Below are positions 1 through 10,740 of a stretch of 64,000 nt of DNA, piece by piece (the first letter of the stretch is position 1; each line of letters starts with the position of its first letter). The stretch is from Aspidiotus rigidus. Lineage: Eukaryota > Arthropoda > Insecta > Hemiptera > Diaspididae. The translations under genes and the position numbers were made by a program. The notes under the pieces are model-generated. The model ran no database searches. It had not been told where the DNA came from and saw only the letters and a program-made list of their open reading frames with translations. The stretch spans positions 27,109,501 through 27,173,500 of the forward strand of contig JAVHKY010000003.1 of the NCBI GenBank assembly GCA_035079385.1. Reading direction: 5' to 3'.

Positions 1-429
1 AAAATTTGCGCCTTTGAACCTTCAATCTTGGCGACAACTAATTATGTAAATACATACCTACGGACGAAGAGAAGCAGATGGAAGAAGCTCGAAGATGCGA
101 GTAAATCTGAAGAACTCGTTCGACTCGATTCTAAAAATATGTAAATCCTACTAGAAAATGGACATTCAAAGACGTACTACATTTGCAAACACGAATTTTG
201 TAGCTATAAGCCGGCCATACCGTATGTGTGAATCGCATTAGTAATTTTGCTTATACAAATCGGGTCGTGTTCCAACTTTTCTATAACAAAATTTGAAATC
301 TCAAGATGTTGAAAGAATGGTAGATTTGAGTACTCGCAGAATATGAAAGGTGCACAAATTTCTTTAAGTCAATAAAATGACATATCTTGATACGCATTCA
401 TAGAACTATCTTATCTGAAATCATTTAAT

Positions 430-1693
430 AATGATCAATCTATTTGGTCCCTTAATGTGGGAAAGAGAAATGTAACCGTAAAGTGATGAAATACTCTTGT
501 CGGATCTCAAAAACAATCTGAAACTATGATAGTGGAAGATATCGTGGGCCAGAAAAACCGGTCATTCAATGACCAAATTCTACAGCCAGAAAGAAGAACT
601 AGGTCACCTCGGTCTCGATAATGGCGGAGATATTTATGAATGCGGTATGGAAAACAAGATATTGGAAGACAGCAAAATCATAAATTCGATTGAATACAGG
701 GTTACATACGTACATTATATCCTAATAGTGTGACCAGGCACTAATGGACAGGTGGACAAATTCCTTCTGGAAACGAGTGCGATGAATGAAAGTATCAAAT
801 CGACAGTGGAAACAGGCAGTGAGACCATCAACTGTTTGTAATACCTAATACTCACATCACACTGGAAAGTAACAGGATAGATGCAAAGTCTACAAGAAGC
901 CAACGCACACGGACACCATGATTCCAAGGGAGTCTTACCTCCACCCCAGGTACAAGTTAGTGCTGATTCAGAACTTTTGTTATCGAGCAATTTCTATTTT
1001 GGAGAACGATGAAGAGAAGAGGAAAGAAATCGAGATGGTAAAACAGATCGCAACAGCCAACGGCTACTACAGAGGTGTGGTTGAGAGAGTCTTCGGGAAA
1101 ATGTAAGCAAAAGAGAGAATCAATTACCGCATCGTGAGAAAGTACTCCTGATCAGTATCTACACACGAAAATAAACGAACAATGCATGTGATGAAGCAGT
1201 TCAGTGAATATGACGTGCATACAATAACAACCGGCCGTCCATGGTGAAGAGAGTAAGCAATGACCGGACGGAAGGAAAGAACAAAGAGAATTAGAGTAGT
1301 GTACAAGGTGCAAACAGTGGGGAGAAAGTCTAACATGAAAAAAAAATAAGTACGAAACATGAAGGGAAAAGAAGATGACAAGTCACTGTTTGGCAAACAC
1401 TGCAATGTAGAACAGCTCAATGATGAAGGAATATTCGCTGTCATACACATGTAGAAGCCCACATGAAAAGAAGAAAACTCTGGGAACGGATGGTGATGGC
1501 AAAGGTAAAGAAGATATAAGCCCGCCTCTTGAACCATTTAATCACGTTTGACACCAAAATATTATTCAGCTTGGTGATTGGAAAGAAAAATTACAGAAGC
1601 GTCCAATGAGATGACTGCAAACCTTGCAGCCAATAGAAACGCAGCACATGAGTTAAAGAGTGAACCAATCACAAAACAGCATTGTTGCCAAGA
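430..1693 (+). pseudogene. Decayed Penelope-like element fragment (RT palm to 3' end)
   Basis: This stretch aligns by eye with the intact PLE at 51495-54560, from about its RT motif A region to its 3' non-coding arm. Around 540-670 it matches the segment with the motif-B glycine and the MEN-KI stretch. The short ORF at 918-1106 matches the region after the YVDD motif (YCYRAISI-like stretch, EEKRKEIE). Bases 1350-1540 match the GIY-YIG C-terminus, and 1540-1693 match the 3' arm rich in CCAATCA motifs. Many stops and indels break the frame, and the YVDD region is damaged, so no protein is expected. The left limit is uncertain because similarity fades before about 480. It is clearly older than the 51-54 kb copy. 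Confidence 0.82.
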
Positions 1694-1748
1694 AGTTCTC
1701 AATTTCATATTTTCAGCTCAAAAATTGAATTAGTTCAGATTTCTATCC

Positions 1749-2215
1749 GCTATATCGTCGTTGGATCGGAAAAACCCTCCTATGTGCCATTTTTTGAGAA
1801 ATGCACTTTTTTATATGGTTGGACGCGGAATTTCAAGGCGCATCGACTGGAAAAATCCCCTATGTGCTAAGCTCAAAATTACGCCGGTAGGAGCGGTTTT
1901 GAATACTTCCTATGTGCACCATCCAGAAAATGTGGTCTGGAATACCTCCTATGTGCAGAGCAAACCTCTTATGTGCAATATTTAGGGCCAGGAATTCCTC
2001 CTAGGCTATGTGCATTTATCGCCCAATACCGCCGTATTTTAGAGAATTTTGAAAATTTTTTGTTACTACTGTACCAAAGAAGTTTTCCACATTTAATGAG
2101 ACGTTTCCGAAGTATTTTGGCCTTCTTTTCACAAAATAATCAGTTTTTTGCTTCTCCTGCAAAAATTTATTTTTGCCACAAAGGAGGTTTTTTCCGATCC
2201 AACGACGATATATAG
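1749..2215. mobile_element. MITE-like element with ~30-bp terminal inverted repeats and internal TATGTGC motifs
   Basis: The left end (1749-1782) and the reverse complement of the right end (about 2183-2215) match over about 30 bp, around the shared stretch CGTCGTTGGATCGGAAAAA; the right copy carries one extra TA. Between them the motif CTCCTATGTGC, or a close variant, recurs about six times near 1779, 1857, 1907, 1946, 1968 and 1998, all in one orientation and mostly in the left half. No transposase remnant is visible. Superfamily is not assigned. The short ORFs here are chance frames. Confidence 0.7.
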
Positions 2216-2631
2216 CCCCAAGGTCACGAAAACTATCTTAATTTCAAGTCCCCGTAATAGCATCACGTCCTGATGACGCCACTGTCTCTTCCATTTCAGT
2301 CGGTCATCTTTTATATTTTTCGGTCAAAATTTCTCCAAACCCTTCAATTATGTCACACTATCTCCTCGGTTGGTGGAATATTTTTGAAGTTCGAGCCATC
2401 TTTTCGCAATTCCCATCGCAGGTCTACACTTTTTTGTCATACGCGGCTGTCACATAACAGGTAATTTACTATAACTGTAAAAGTGAAATACCCTGGCATA
2501 AAAATGCTACTTCTGGTTCTCAATACCCAAAGAAAAAAATATTAACAGGGAACCTGTTTTATGGGGGGCTATTTGAGAAATCTGCCGTCCGCCGTGCGCC
2601 GTGCGCCGTCCAGCGAAAAACTTAGAAAAAT

Positions 2632-3660
2632 TTCGACCCTCGAGCCATATATGATAGGAGAGGGACTTAGAAAAATTTCGACTCTCGAGCTATAGATGAT
2701 AGGAGGGGGACTTAGAAAAATTTCGATTCTCGAGCTATATATGATAGGAGGGGGACTTAGAAAAAATTTCGACTCTCGAGCTATATATGATAGGAGGGGG
2801 ACTTAGAAAAATTTCGACTCTCGAGCTATAGATGATAGGAGGGGAACTTAGAAAAATGTCGACTCTCGAGCTATATATGATAGGAGGGGGACTTAGAAAA
2901 AATTTCGACTCTCGAGCTATATATGATAGGAGGGGGACTTAGAAAAATTTCGACTCTCGAGCCATATATGATAGGAGGGGGACTTGGAAAAATTTCGACT
3001 CTCGAGCTATATATGATAGGAGGGGGACTTAGAAAAAATTTCGACTCTCGAGCTATATATGATAGGAGGGGGACTTGGAAAAATTTCGACTTTCGAGCTA
3101 TATATGATAGAAGGGGGACTTAGAAAAATTTCGACTCTCGAGCCATATATGATAGGAGGGGGACTTAGAAAAAATTTCGACTCTCGAGCTACATATGATA
3201 GGAGGGGGACTTAGAAAAATTTCGACTTTCGAGCTATATATGATAGAAGGGGGACTTGGAAAAATTTCGACTCTCGAGCCATATATGATAGGAGGAGGAC
3301 TTGGAAAAATTTCGACTCTCGACCTATATATGATAGGAGGGGGACTTAGAAAAAATTTCGACTCTCGAGCTATATATGATAGGAGGGGGACTTAGAAAAA
3401 TTTCGACTCTCGAGCTATATATGATAGAAGGGGGACTTGGAAAAATTTCGACTCTCGAGCCATATATGATAGGAGGAGGACTTGGAAAAATTTCGACTCT
3501 CGACCTATATATGATAGGAGGGGGACTTAGAAAAAATTTCGACTCTCGAGCTATATATGATAGGAGGGGGACTTAGAAAAAATTTCGACTCTCGAGCTAT
3601 ATATGATAGAAGGGGGACTTAGAAAAATTTCGACTCTCGAGCTATATATGATAGGAGAGG
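2632..3660 (+). repeat. 45-bp tandem array, about 23 copies
   Basis: The unit is 45 bp (46 when the A-run gains one base): CTCGAGCTATATATGATAGG, then AGGGGGACTTAGAAAAATTT, then CGACT. Variants include CCATATATG for CTATATATG, GATAGAAGG for GATAGGAGG, GACTTGG for GACTTAG and CTATAGATG. Higher-order order is visible: the run near 3195-3395 is repeated at 3376-3576 with the same variant series. Each unit is a multiple of three when 45 bp long, so all frames stay open and give repetitive peptides that are artefacts of the array. Confidence 0.95.
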
Positions 3661-3664
3661 GACT
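3651..3664. repeat. Left target-site duplication of fold-back PLE
   Basis: ATAGGAGAGGGACT here is repeated exactly at 4425-4438. Removing the intervening 760 bp and one copy restores a normal 45-bp satellite unit, which supports a real insertion. Confidence 0.8.
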
Positions 3665-3733
3665 GAACGAATGGAATACTCAAAATAGTAAAACGAGGAG
3701 TAAACTAAACAAAGCCACAGAAATACGATTACA

Positions 3734-3773
3734 CACTGGAGCGCTTTCGATTAATAAACCATTGTCAACAGTG
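3734..3773 (-). ncRNA. Hammerhead-like motif, variant core, left arm
   Basis: Mirror copy of the motif at 4277-4316, carried in the inverted arm. The core reads UUGACAAU instead of CUGAUGA, so self-cleavage is doubtful. Confidence 0.35.
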
Positions 3774-4276
3774 ACATGAAAGCAACTGAAACCAATTACC
3801 GCTAGGAAGGAGAACATCCGACGAGATCATGACTGAACCAGCGAGTCATCACGATGTGAATCATACTCATAAACTAATTCAATCAATCCCTCATCAGGTA
3901 TGTACCTGTTTAGCACATTTAGGCTGTCGTTATTAAGGTGCCGAATAATTTTAATGTGCTCAAGCGCCGTTCGTTTGAAGTACGAGTTCTCTCTGTGGAG
4001 GAGGGTCTCGGACCCCTCTTTTTATAGCAAAGAGGGGTCCGAGACCCTCCTCCACAGAGAGAACTCGTACTTCAAACGAACGGCGCTTGAGCACATTGAA
4101 ATTATTCGGCACCGTAATAACGACAGCCTAAATGTGCTAAACAGGTACATACCTGATGAGGGATTGATTGAATTAGTTTATGAGTATGATTCACATCGTG
4201 ATGACTCGCTGGTTCAGTCATGATCTCGTCGGATGTTCTCCTTCCTAGCGGTAATTGGTTTCAGTTGCTTTCATGT

Positions 4277-4316
4277 CACTGTTGACAATGGTTTATTAAT
4301 CGAAAGCGCTCCAGTG
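4277..4316 (+). ncRNA. Hammerhead-like motif, variant core, right arm
   Basis: Stem I is CACTG pairing with CAGTG. Stem II is GGTT pairing with AATC around a 4-nt loop. It is followed by GAAA and GCGC, the minimal stem III known from PLE hammerheads, and the expected cleavage C at 4311. The core between stems I and II reads TTGACAAT, two changes from the canonical CTGATGA, one of them at the invariant G8. Hammerhead ribozymes are established in PLE pseudo-LTRs, so homology is plausible, but this variant may be inactive. Confidence 0.4.
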
Positions 4317-4424
4317 TGTAATCGTATTTCTGTGGCTTTGTTTAGTTTACTCCTCGTTTTACTATTTTGAGTATTCCATTCGTTCAGTATGCTTGGCCAT
4401 AATTTGCAGGACCGTATAAAATCT

Positions 4425-4438
4425 ATAGGAGAGGGACT
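4425..4438. repeat. Right target-site duplication of fold-back PLE
   Basis: Exact 14-bp copy of 3651-3664; the 45-bp satellite resumes directly after it. Confidence 0.8.
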
Positions 4439-5127
4439 TAGAAAAATTTCGACTGTCGAGCTATATATGATCTAGGCTTCCTTGAATTTTCAATACCAAA
4501 TCTCATTCGAATCATAAAACAGGTTCCCTGCGTTCCTCGTTTAACTTCGTTAAGGAAGCCGTCATTTTTTCGATTTCCTCTATAGCTACAGAAACTGAAT
4601 AGTCAACATTCTAAATTGATATACCGTTTCGAGCAAGGCAGGTGTACCCTCAGTTTACTTTTCTTTATTGGTGTAGTTTAAAATCGAATTCCTGCCCAAT
4701 GACTTTTCTATAAGGCTAGGATCCTGCTTAGCGACTCCCTCATAAGGCTGGAATTGGCTATGATCCAGTCTAATGACTTCCTCATAATACTAGGATAAAT
4801 TTAGTTCTAACCTATAAGTTTTCAATAAAAATTAAACTGGCCGAGATCCAGCTTGACGATTTTCTCATAAGGTTGAAATGAGTCGTGCTCGAGTCTAACG
4901 ATTTCAGAGAAAATCTCATCAGCAGGTAAAAATGACTCATTACATTTTCCCTTGAAAATTTACATGTTCATGTCTTTGCTTTAAGTCACCCTTATTCCAA
5001 AATTTACGTGCGCGTATGACCTTGGACTTGGAGAATTTCGACCTCAGCTCCATCCTGAATTCCAAAATTTGCATGCGCCTTCGTGGGCGCAGTAGAATTG
5101 AGTCTCGAGATGAGAGATTACGTGCAT

Positions 5128-5316
5128 AAGCACGAAACATCAAGGGAAAAATAAGATGACAAGTCACTATTTGGCAAATACTGCAATGTAGAACAGCACA
5201 ACGATGAAGGAATATTCGCTGTCATACATATGTAGAAGACCACATGAAAAGAAGAGAACTCTAGGAACGGATGGCGATGGCAAAGGTGAAGAAGATATAA
5301 GCCCGCCTCTTGATTG
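5128..5316 (+). pseudogene. PLE GIY-YIG C-terminal relic
   Basis: Closely matches 1350-1540 (shared stretches around GACAAGTCACT, GCAATGTAGAACAGC and ATATAAGCCCGCCTCTTGA), hence the C-terminal coding end of the first PLE family (compare 53997-54123). The relics at 1.4 kb and here share indels relative to the 54-kb copy, including a stop-containing stretch after the GAATATTCGCTG segment. They therefore derive from one older subfamily or from a local duplication. Confidence 0.75.
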
Positions 5317-5939
5317 ATGCATATATATTTTAATATAACGATAAAGCTTTAAATCTCATTCTGAAAAATTGAATTAGGATCAATACATTACCAGTCCTAT
5401 AGGAGATTTGTGTACAGATAAATTGGTTCACAGAATATCTCGATTACGATTCAAGGTCATCATAACTTACCTGTAAAATGTAAGATAAAACAAATATTTT
5501 AATTAAAATGAATTTAATTGTGATCAATCCGGATCAACGGAGACCGATTGTGTATAATAAATGTTCTGGCAGAGCCAAATAAATTAAGATCATGTTTCAT
5601 ATCTCGTAGATGTCATTAATATGTTGTCTATACAGAAGGTCAAGGTCACATTTGCTTCGTGACGTCATCAGCTGGCTAATCAGTCTATTGTATTGTGTGT
5701 ATGTTAGGAAACGGGTAACAAGAGGGCTCACTCGCCTTTTGTAGTCTAGTAATCTGTACTATAGCTTTTTCTTGCCCAGCATACGACTAGTATAACAAGT
5801 TGGCATGATAGCGTCATATACTGTAAGTTAGTTTAACTAGCTGATCGGCTTACCTTCTTAATCTAGTATACTGTATCTAATGAAGGCAGATATGTAGGAT
5901 ATAGAGGATAAGCTCGAACAGCCTAGTATATGACTATAC

Positions 5940-6620
5940 CTTAATCCTTCTCAAGTCACATCTCCTCCTCTCTTTTTAGCCCAGTTGCTGTACGTGAGGC
6001 TTACTAGCATTCTTGTGACAGTCCAGATGTTACGATTATCAAAGACACAGTTTTCAAGTTTGTTAAAGGCCCCTGTGGTCGATTTTATGCATCTCTGCAT
6101 CTTTGTAATGGTCCTCTCTACAAAAATAGCGGTCTTCAAAGCGATGATTCCAACCACACTACTGTACACCAGTGAAATCTGAACGCCGGACCGAAGGCAG
6201 ACTACAGAATTGGAAAAATTCCAGTGACGTCAACTGCGCTGGATGTACAGAAGGTGGTACGATTTAGTTTCAAACAAGGAGTGCTGGACAGAGTTTACTT
6301 ACTACCGGTCCAAACGATCATAAAGAGGAACCAACTGCGATAAGCTGGGCACATTCGACGCATAGAGGACACTCAACTTCCTAAAACAATTTTATACCGT
6401 GAGCTTGAGTACGGCACAAGATTGTTTAGTGGGCAGCCAAAGCGCTATGGAGACCAACTGCATACGATACTTGAGAAACTGAAGTTGGAGGATAGTTGGG
6501 ATAGTTTTATACAGGATAGAAGCCGAAGGAAGAAAATGATACGGGACCACAGAGGAACAGAGTCTAGTGGAAGGAAAAGCTCAAACACGCCCGTAGAACC
6601 CACTGGAATGGCAGGATCAT
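5940..6620 (+). pseudogene. Non-LTR retrotransposon RT C-terminal relic
   Basis: Broken translations in several frames resemble the end of a LINE reverse transcriptase: TKIAVFKAMIPTTLLY, then an EIWTP-like stretch, then the AGHIRRIEDTQLPK stretch (compare the RWAGHxxRM-LPK pattern typical of this region) and GQPKRYGDQLHTIL at 6430-6475. The open piece at 6422-6652 is the least decayed. Frameshifts and stops separate the blocks. Clade is not assigned. Confidence 0.6.
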
Positions 6621-6784
6621 CACATGCACGCAATCTCTCATCTCGAGACTAAATTCTACTGCGCCCACGAACGCGCATGCAAATTTTGGAATTTAGGATG
6701 GAGCTGAGGTCGAAATTCTCCAAGTCCAAGGTCATACGCGCACGTAAATTTTGGAATAAGTGTGACTTAAAGCAAAGACATGAA

Positions 6785-8787
6785 ATATGTCAAACATGTT
6801 AAAATATCAATGGAACAGCTAACTTCATAAGAGAAGATACGAGTCAGCTATAAGTCTTATGAAGATAGCGCTTGAAAATTTTGAACTTGAAGCTCTTCAT
6901 AGCTGGCCATACGAACAAAAATCTAAAATTAGATAAGGGACTTCATTTCTGTCTGCATAATGTCCCGTAAAGTCGTGGTATTAATCATTGGCACTTAATC
7001 CTCTATCATAGAATGTCCTTGAAATCAGAACAAGGGGAGGTCAGACAGCATCCTTCCTTCATTCATATTGGAATCAATCATCTTAAGAAGCTCAATGATT
7101 AGTGCTAGTTCTAAGAACTCTTATCAGAGGATGATCATAACTCTCGGGTATAGAAAAAAAAAAAGGAGAAAAATTGAATTGTGAAGACAACTCATATTTG
7201 ATTCTCGAGCAAAAGAATCTCTTTATGAATACACTGAGTTGGTAATCCAGTAAATTCACGTACGAGCTGAAAATAGTTTCAATTTAAAAATAATCCGACG
7301 ATACTGAACGCGACCAAAATCTAGGTCCGAAGAGCTTGAGAAAATATCTCTCCATTTTTCTTAAGCTCTAGATAGAAATTTGGGTACAAAATCTCCATAT
7401 TCAAGTACTTTCAAGTGTAATAACAAGTCACTAATACAAGAAATACATGATTCTATTATGCTCGACTACATCCAGCAACTCTGCAATTAATTTTTTCGCC
7501 CACCATAACTCATAATATTATGATTGATAAAACGATCATTAGTCTAGCGCGTCTCTCGTGTACTCGGAAGTATAAAAACGAACGTTATAAAAATCATATG
7601 GCTGAATCTGCACAAATAAAATTTCAAGATAATCCACGTCAGTGAAACGCTAATTTCGATATCGGATACAAAAAAATTTTCTAACGATAACAAACAAACG
7701 TGGTCATGATTTTTCCTTCTCTTTCTCTCTCTCCACCGTGCGCTTTTATGTCGTCTGAGCGTGTTTCTGTTTTCTTCCTTCCATTCAATAAAGCGTCATT
7801 ACGATGCAACAAATACAAATGACGATTGCGAAGCTAACTACTTATTACCCTCGTGTGTAAGGATTTAGACGGCGCCATGTAAGCTTGGCGACTAAACTTT
7901 TCTTCGTAAATGTGTTTTTCTATGTAGATATCCTTTCGTACATACAACGCAACGTTAGTAGGCTACACAAAATACAGTAGATGTGCTCCACTATATTGGT
8001 CCAAAATTTATCGTTCTTCTTAACAATTTTTTTTTTTTTTTCCAAGTCCATAACTCTCGGTGTACTTAGAAACAACAAGCAACGTAAACATGTGAGAAAA
8101 ATTCGAATTTTTCTAAATCGAAGAGGAGCTTTTTTTTTCTTCCTTCCTTATTCTGTTACCACTACGCAGCATTTTTTTCATTCGTATCGCGGCTATTATG
8201 TTTTGGAAAGCTGAAGCATTTTTGTAGTGATAAATGTGCGTAAGGATAAGGAGCAAAACCTTCTTCCAGGAAACATTTTCTTTCAGCATTATGCACGTAA
8301 AAAAACTTTGAAATTGTATTCGATACGTACGGTACCATATAAATGAGTCGTAGCTTGAAAGTAAATTTTTCTGACTTCCTCATATACACAGTATATGTGC
8401 AACTTAAAGATCAACATTTTTCCAAATCACTTCTTCTCCCTTCGTACCTAGCTCGATGGTCAGAATTTTTGGAATACCCCATCCCCTTACACATACAGCT
8501 CGACATTCGGAATATTTTTTCGATCATTAGAGTTAGGTCAAAGTCCTCTTTTTCTTAGAAACCACAATTTGCTCTACAAATGGCAGAAGTTCTTCCCAAA
8601 TCCCCTCCTTCCTCCAAAAAGAGAAAATCTCTCTCTCAAAAAAAAAACAGTACGAACGAGGATCGCGCAAATTTTCAGATAGATTCCGGTTGCCCACTCT
8701 TGGACTATGGAGGTATAAGTATGAGGAGAGATACCAGAAAGCATTTTGATAATCGACCAATAAAATTGGGAAACAAAGATGAAATAA
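6785..8787. other. No supported gene
   Basis: About 2 kb of AT-rich DNA with homopolymer runs (A-run near 7150, T-run near 8030). The short ORFs have no recognisable domain and no coding-like composition. Confidence 0.5.
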
Positions 8788-9105
8788 TTTTTAACAGGAT
8801 ACTGTACTATGGGAGGTGATTCCGAGAAATTTGCTGTGCGCCGTATGATGTCCGGCCAAAATGAAAATGTTCTAAGTCCATCATGATTTGCGAAATGGTC
8901 CAAGTCTCCCCCCCCCTCCCCGATCGTATATAGCTCAAAGGCTGGACTTGGAAAAATTTCGACTTTTGAGTCATAACAATATAATATAATGGGAGGGGAA
9001 CTTGGGAAATTTCGACCTCCGAGCTGTGTATGATAAAGGGGGACTTGAAGAAATTTGCCACGCGCCAGGCACCCTCCGGCCAAAAACACGTTTGTGTAGT
9101 CTTCA
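8788..9105 (-). repeat. Diverged end B plus decayed 45-bp units
   Basis: An eroded end B (8788-8870: AACAGGATACTGT, then a CCGTATG-like GC stretch) is followed by decayed 45-bp units near 8900-9055, recognisable from CTTGGAAAAATTTCGAC and GGGGGACTTG remnants. The overlapping minus-strand ORF of 185 aa (8574-9131) is a product of this repeat. Confidence 0.55.
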
Positions 9106-9419
9106 AACATTTTTTTTATAATAGTCGCCAATAGAACAAAGCCGATCTTGCGTTTCTGCGAATGCGCTGGAAAGAATGACGATTCTCTATCCTGTTCTTA
9201 TTTGCTCTTTACCTTCCTTTCCGTCATGTGATGTGTACAGCGAGAACATAATTTTTATAATAATAACAGCCTCATTTTGTCAATTTCTATGGTGCGGTAT
9301 ATTTACGGTGTCCTAGTCCAGCTTAGGAAGGTGACGGAAATGGTGCCTTATTATTACACGTTCGTTCTTGTGTTTGAAGCGTTTGAAGCGTTTGGTGGCA
9401 TTGCTACTCGCTGATAAAG

Positions 9420-10740
9420 TATGATTTGTTTGTTTGTTTGTTTGTTTGTCCTCTTATATTATCTTGAGAACCACTCGACCAATCCCTTTCACACTTTCAG
9501 GATTTATTCGTGTTATGCAGGAATAACTTTAAACGTATAAATGAAAAGTTTAGTTCCCATAGAAGAAACGTTCTAAATAAAAATTGTGATCAACGTTTTG
9601 CAAGTCTTTTCCTGGATTGTGAAGCAACCTTTCAAAATACAAGTTTGTATTAGCGCCCAGAACCGAGCTGCCGAATGCGCTCATGGCGCGCCTTAGCAGC
9701 TAATCTAAATAAAAGCTGAAAGTTTGTCTGTCTGCCTGTCTAGCTGTTTGTTTGCCCTCTTATATCTCGAGAACTACTTGACCGATCGCCTTCAACCTTT
9801 CAGGATTTATTTGTGTCATGTAGGAATACCTTCTAAGCTATAAATGAAAATTTTAGCCTACATAGAAGAAACGTTCTATTTTTTATTTATTTATTTTTTT
9901 TTTAATACACCTTTTATTGTGAAAATAATAAAAAAATAAAGAATAAAAATAAAAAAAGAAACATTACAAAACAAAGAAGAGAAAAACAAAATTACAGAAA
10001 TTTAGAAGGAAAAAAAAAAAAAAAATACAAAATACAAAAATAATAATAATAAAAAAAAACGAAAAAAAATAAAATAAAATAAACAGGGTGTTGGAGGTTG
10101 GCAACTAGGCCTTATCTCGTTTAACAAATTTGTTATGAATTATGTAAGTCAAATTGTGATGGATTCCGGAAGATTTTTAAGGAAATTAAAGATATGAGGG
10201 AAAGTTGATAATTCTTTGGATGAGAGAAGGTCAATAGCTCGAGAGGGGTTGGAAAATTTAAATTCATACATTCTGAATAGAGTTTTTGTCTTAAATTTTG
10301 TAATTCTGAGCATTCAAAAAAGTAGTGGTTGATGTCGGCTTTGAAAGGGTTACCTGGATGGAAGGAGCATGCGTCAGATTCTATGAGATTTATGCGGACA
10401 GGGAGACGATCATATCCGAAGCGAAGACGGCTGATTTTGACAATGAGAGAACGAAAAATTGTGTTGAACATTTTGCAAGTCTTTTAAGAGATTGTAAAGC
10501 AATCTTTCAAAATAGGAGTTTAGGTGAGGGCCGCCAAGCACGCGAGGCGCGCTGTAGCGCCTGTTCCAAATAAAATGAGAAAGTTGGTCTGTCTCTTGTT
10601 GTTTGTTTGTCCTTTTATATCTCAAGAATCGCTCGACCGATCGCTTTCAAACTTTCTGGATTTTTTTGTGTTATTCATCAGGAATAACTTCTATACATAA
10701 ACCACAAATAGAAGTTTCACTTCTCATAGAAAATGAAGTT
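9420..10740 (+). repeat. 305-bp tandem repeat (three units) split by a LINE insertion
   Basis: Three units begin with a GTTTGTTTGTCC-type stretch and a TCTCGAGAACTAC-like stretch followed by GACCGATCGC and CTTTCA(A)ACTTTC near 9463, 9767 and 10620. The spacing of the first two is about 305 bp; the third is offset by the LINE tail at 9882-10452, and subtracting that restores about the same period. A related motif stands alone at 23280-23400 in reverse orientation. Such GTCTGTCTGTCC-type units are common insect repeats; the class is not established here. Confidence 0.65.
9882..10452 (-). pseudogene. 5'-truncated I-type LINE 3' end
   Basis: The minus-strand ORF at 10133-10471 reads ISRLRFGYDRLP, then CSFHPGNPFKADINHYFFEC, then FPTPLELLT. 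This is the cysteine/histidine region that follows RNase H in I-clade LINEs. The frame enters from the flanking 305-bp repeat, so its first residues are not LINE. Downstream on the minus strand it ends near CTCCAACACCC and a long A-rich tail, visible on the plus strand as the A- and T-rich run 9880-10080. It is a severely 5'-truncated insertion. The first-unit sequence around 9570 shows the uninterrupted target. Confidence 0.75.

Larger units (their letters stand above)
3665..4424 (+). mobile_element. Fold-back insertion made only of a PLE 3' end and its inverted copy
   Basis: Two arms of about 360 bp (3662-4021 and 4029-4388) are reverse complements; I found only two mismatches in the stretch compared (near 3947 and 3964), and the loop is 7 bp (4022-4028). 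The right arm encodes the C-terminal tail of a PLE protein of the family at 61.9-64 kb: about 62 residues up to the stop at 4221-4223 match the end of the 62053-62673 ORF (LEHIEIIRH, NRYIPDEGL). It then matches that family's 3' UTR. A 36-bp tail (4389-4424) follows the right arm only. The insertion interrupts a 45-bp satellite unit and is bounded by a 14-bp target duplication. The 107-aa ORF at 3900-4223 is half antisense and not a gene. Confidence 0.88.
2542..4565 (-). mobile_element. Helentron/HINE-like composite repeat, with 45-bp array and a nested PLE insertion
   Basis: On the minus strand this runs from end A (4505-4565: CTTCCTTAACGAAG palindrome, then GGGAACCTGTTTTAT) to end B (2542-2620, closing on the plus strand as TTAACAGGGAACCTGTT, a 6-bp stem with a 3-nt loop). 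Between them lies an array of about 23 units of 45 bp, interrupted near its A side by the fold-back PLE at 3665-4424. After end B comes a GC-rich stretch of short CCGTGCGC-like repeats. The same A and B ends recur elsewhere in this window, which is how the family was defined. Assignment to the HINE/DINE-1 type is an inference from subterminal inverted repeats, a terminal hairpin and an internal minisatellite. Confidence 0.6.
4967..6784. mobile_element. 1.8-kb element with ~160-bp inverted ends, cargo of PLE and LINE relics
   Basis: Bases 4967-5127 and 6624-6784 are reverse complements over about 160 bp with few mismatches; both arms can be translated as the same peptide in opposite directions, which shows the similarity clearly. 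The interior begins with a PLE C-terminal relic at 5128 and ends with a LINE RT relic near 6620. No transposase is seen. It could be a fold-back DNA element or an inverted duplication that trapped older repeats. No clear target duplication was found. Confidence 0.6.

Noticed and set aside
2632..3660. CRISPR array
   Set aside because: Units are contiguous 45-bp repeats without unique spacers, in a eukaryotic repeat context and with no cas genes.
3900..4223. 107-aa ORF as a new gene
   Set aside because: First half is antisense of the second half's DNA; it is the PLE protein tail read through the hairpin loop.
8574..9131. 185-aa minus-strand ORF
   Set aside because: Overlaps decayed end B and 45-bp units; no domain.
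9420..9460. Telomeric or subtelomeric repeat
   Set aside because: The (GTTT)n run is short and there are no TTAGG arrays in the window.
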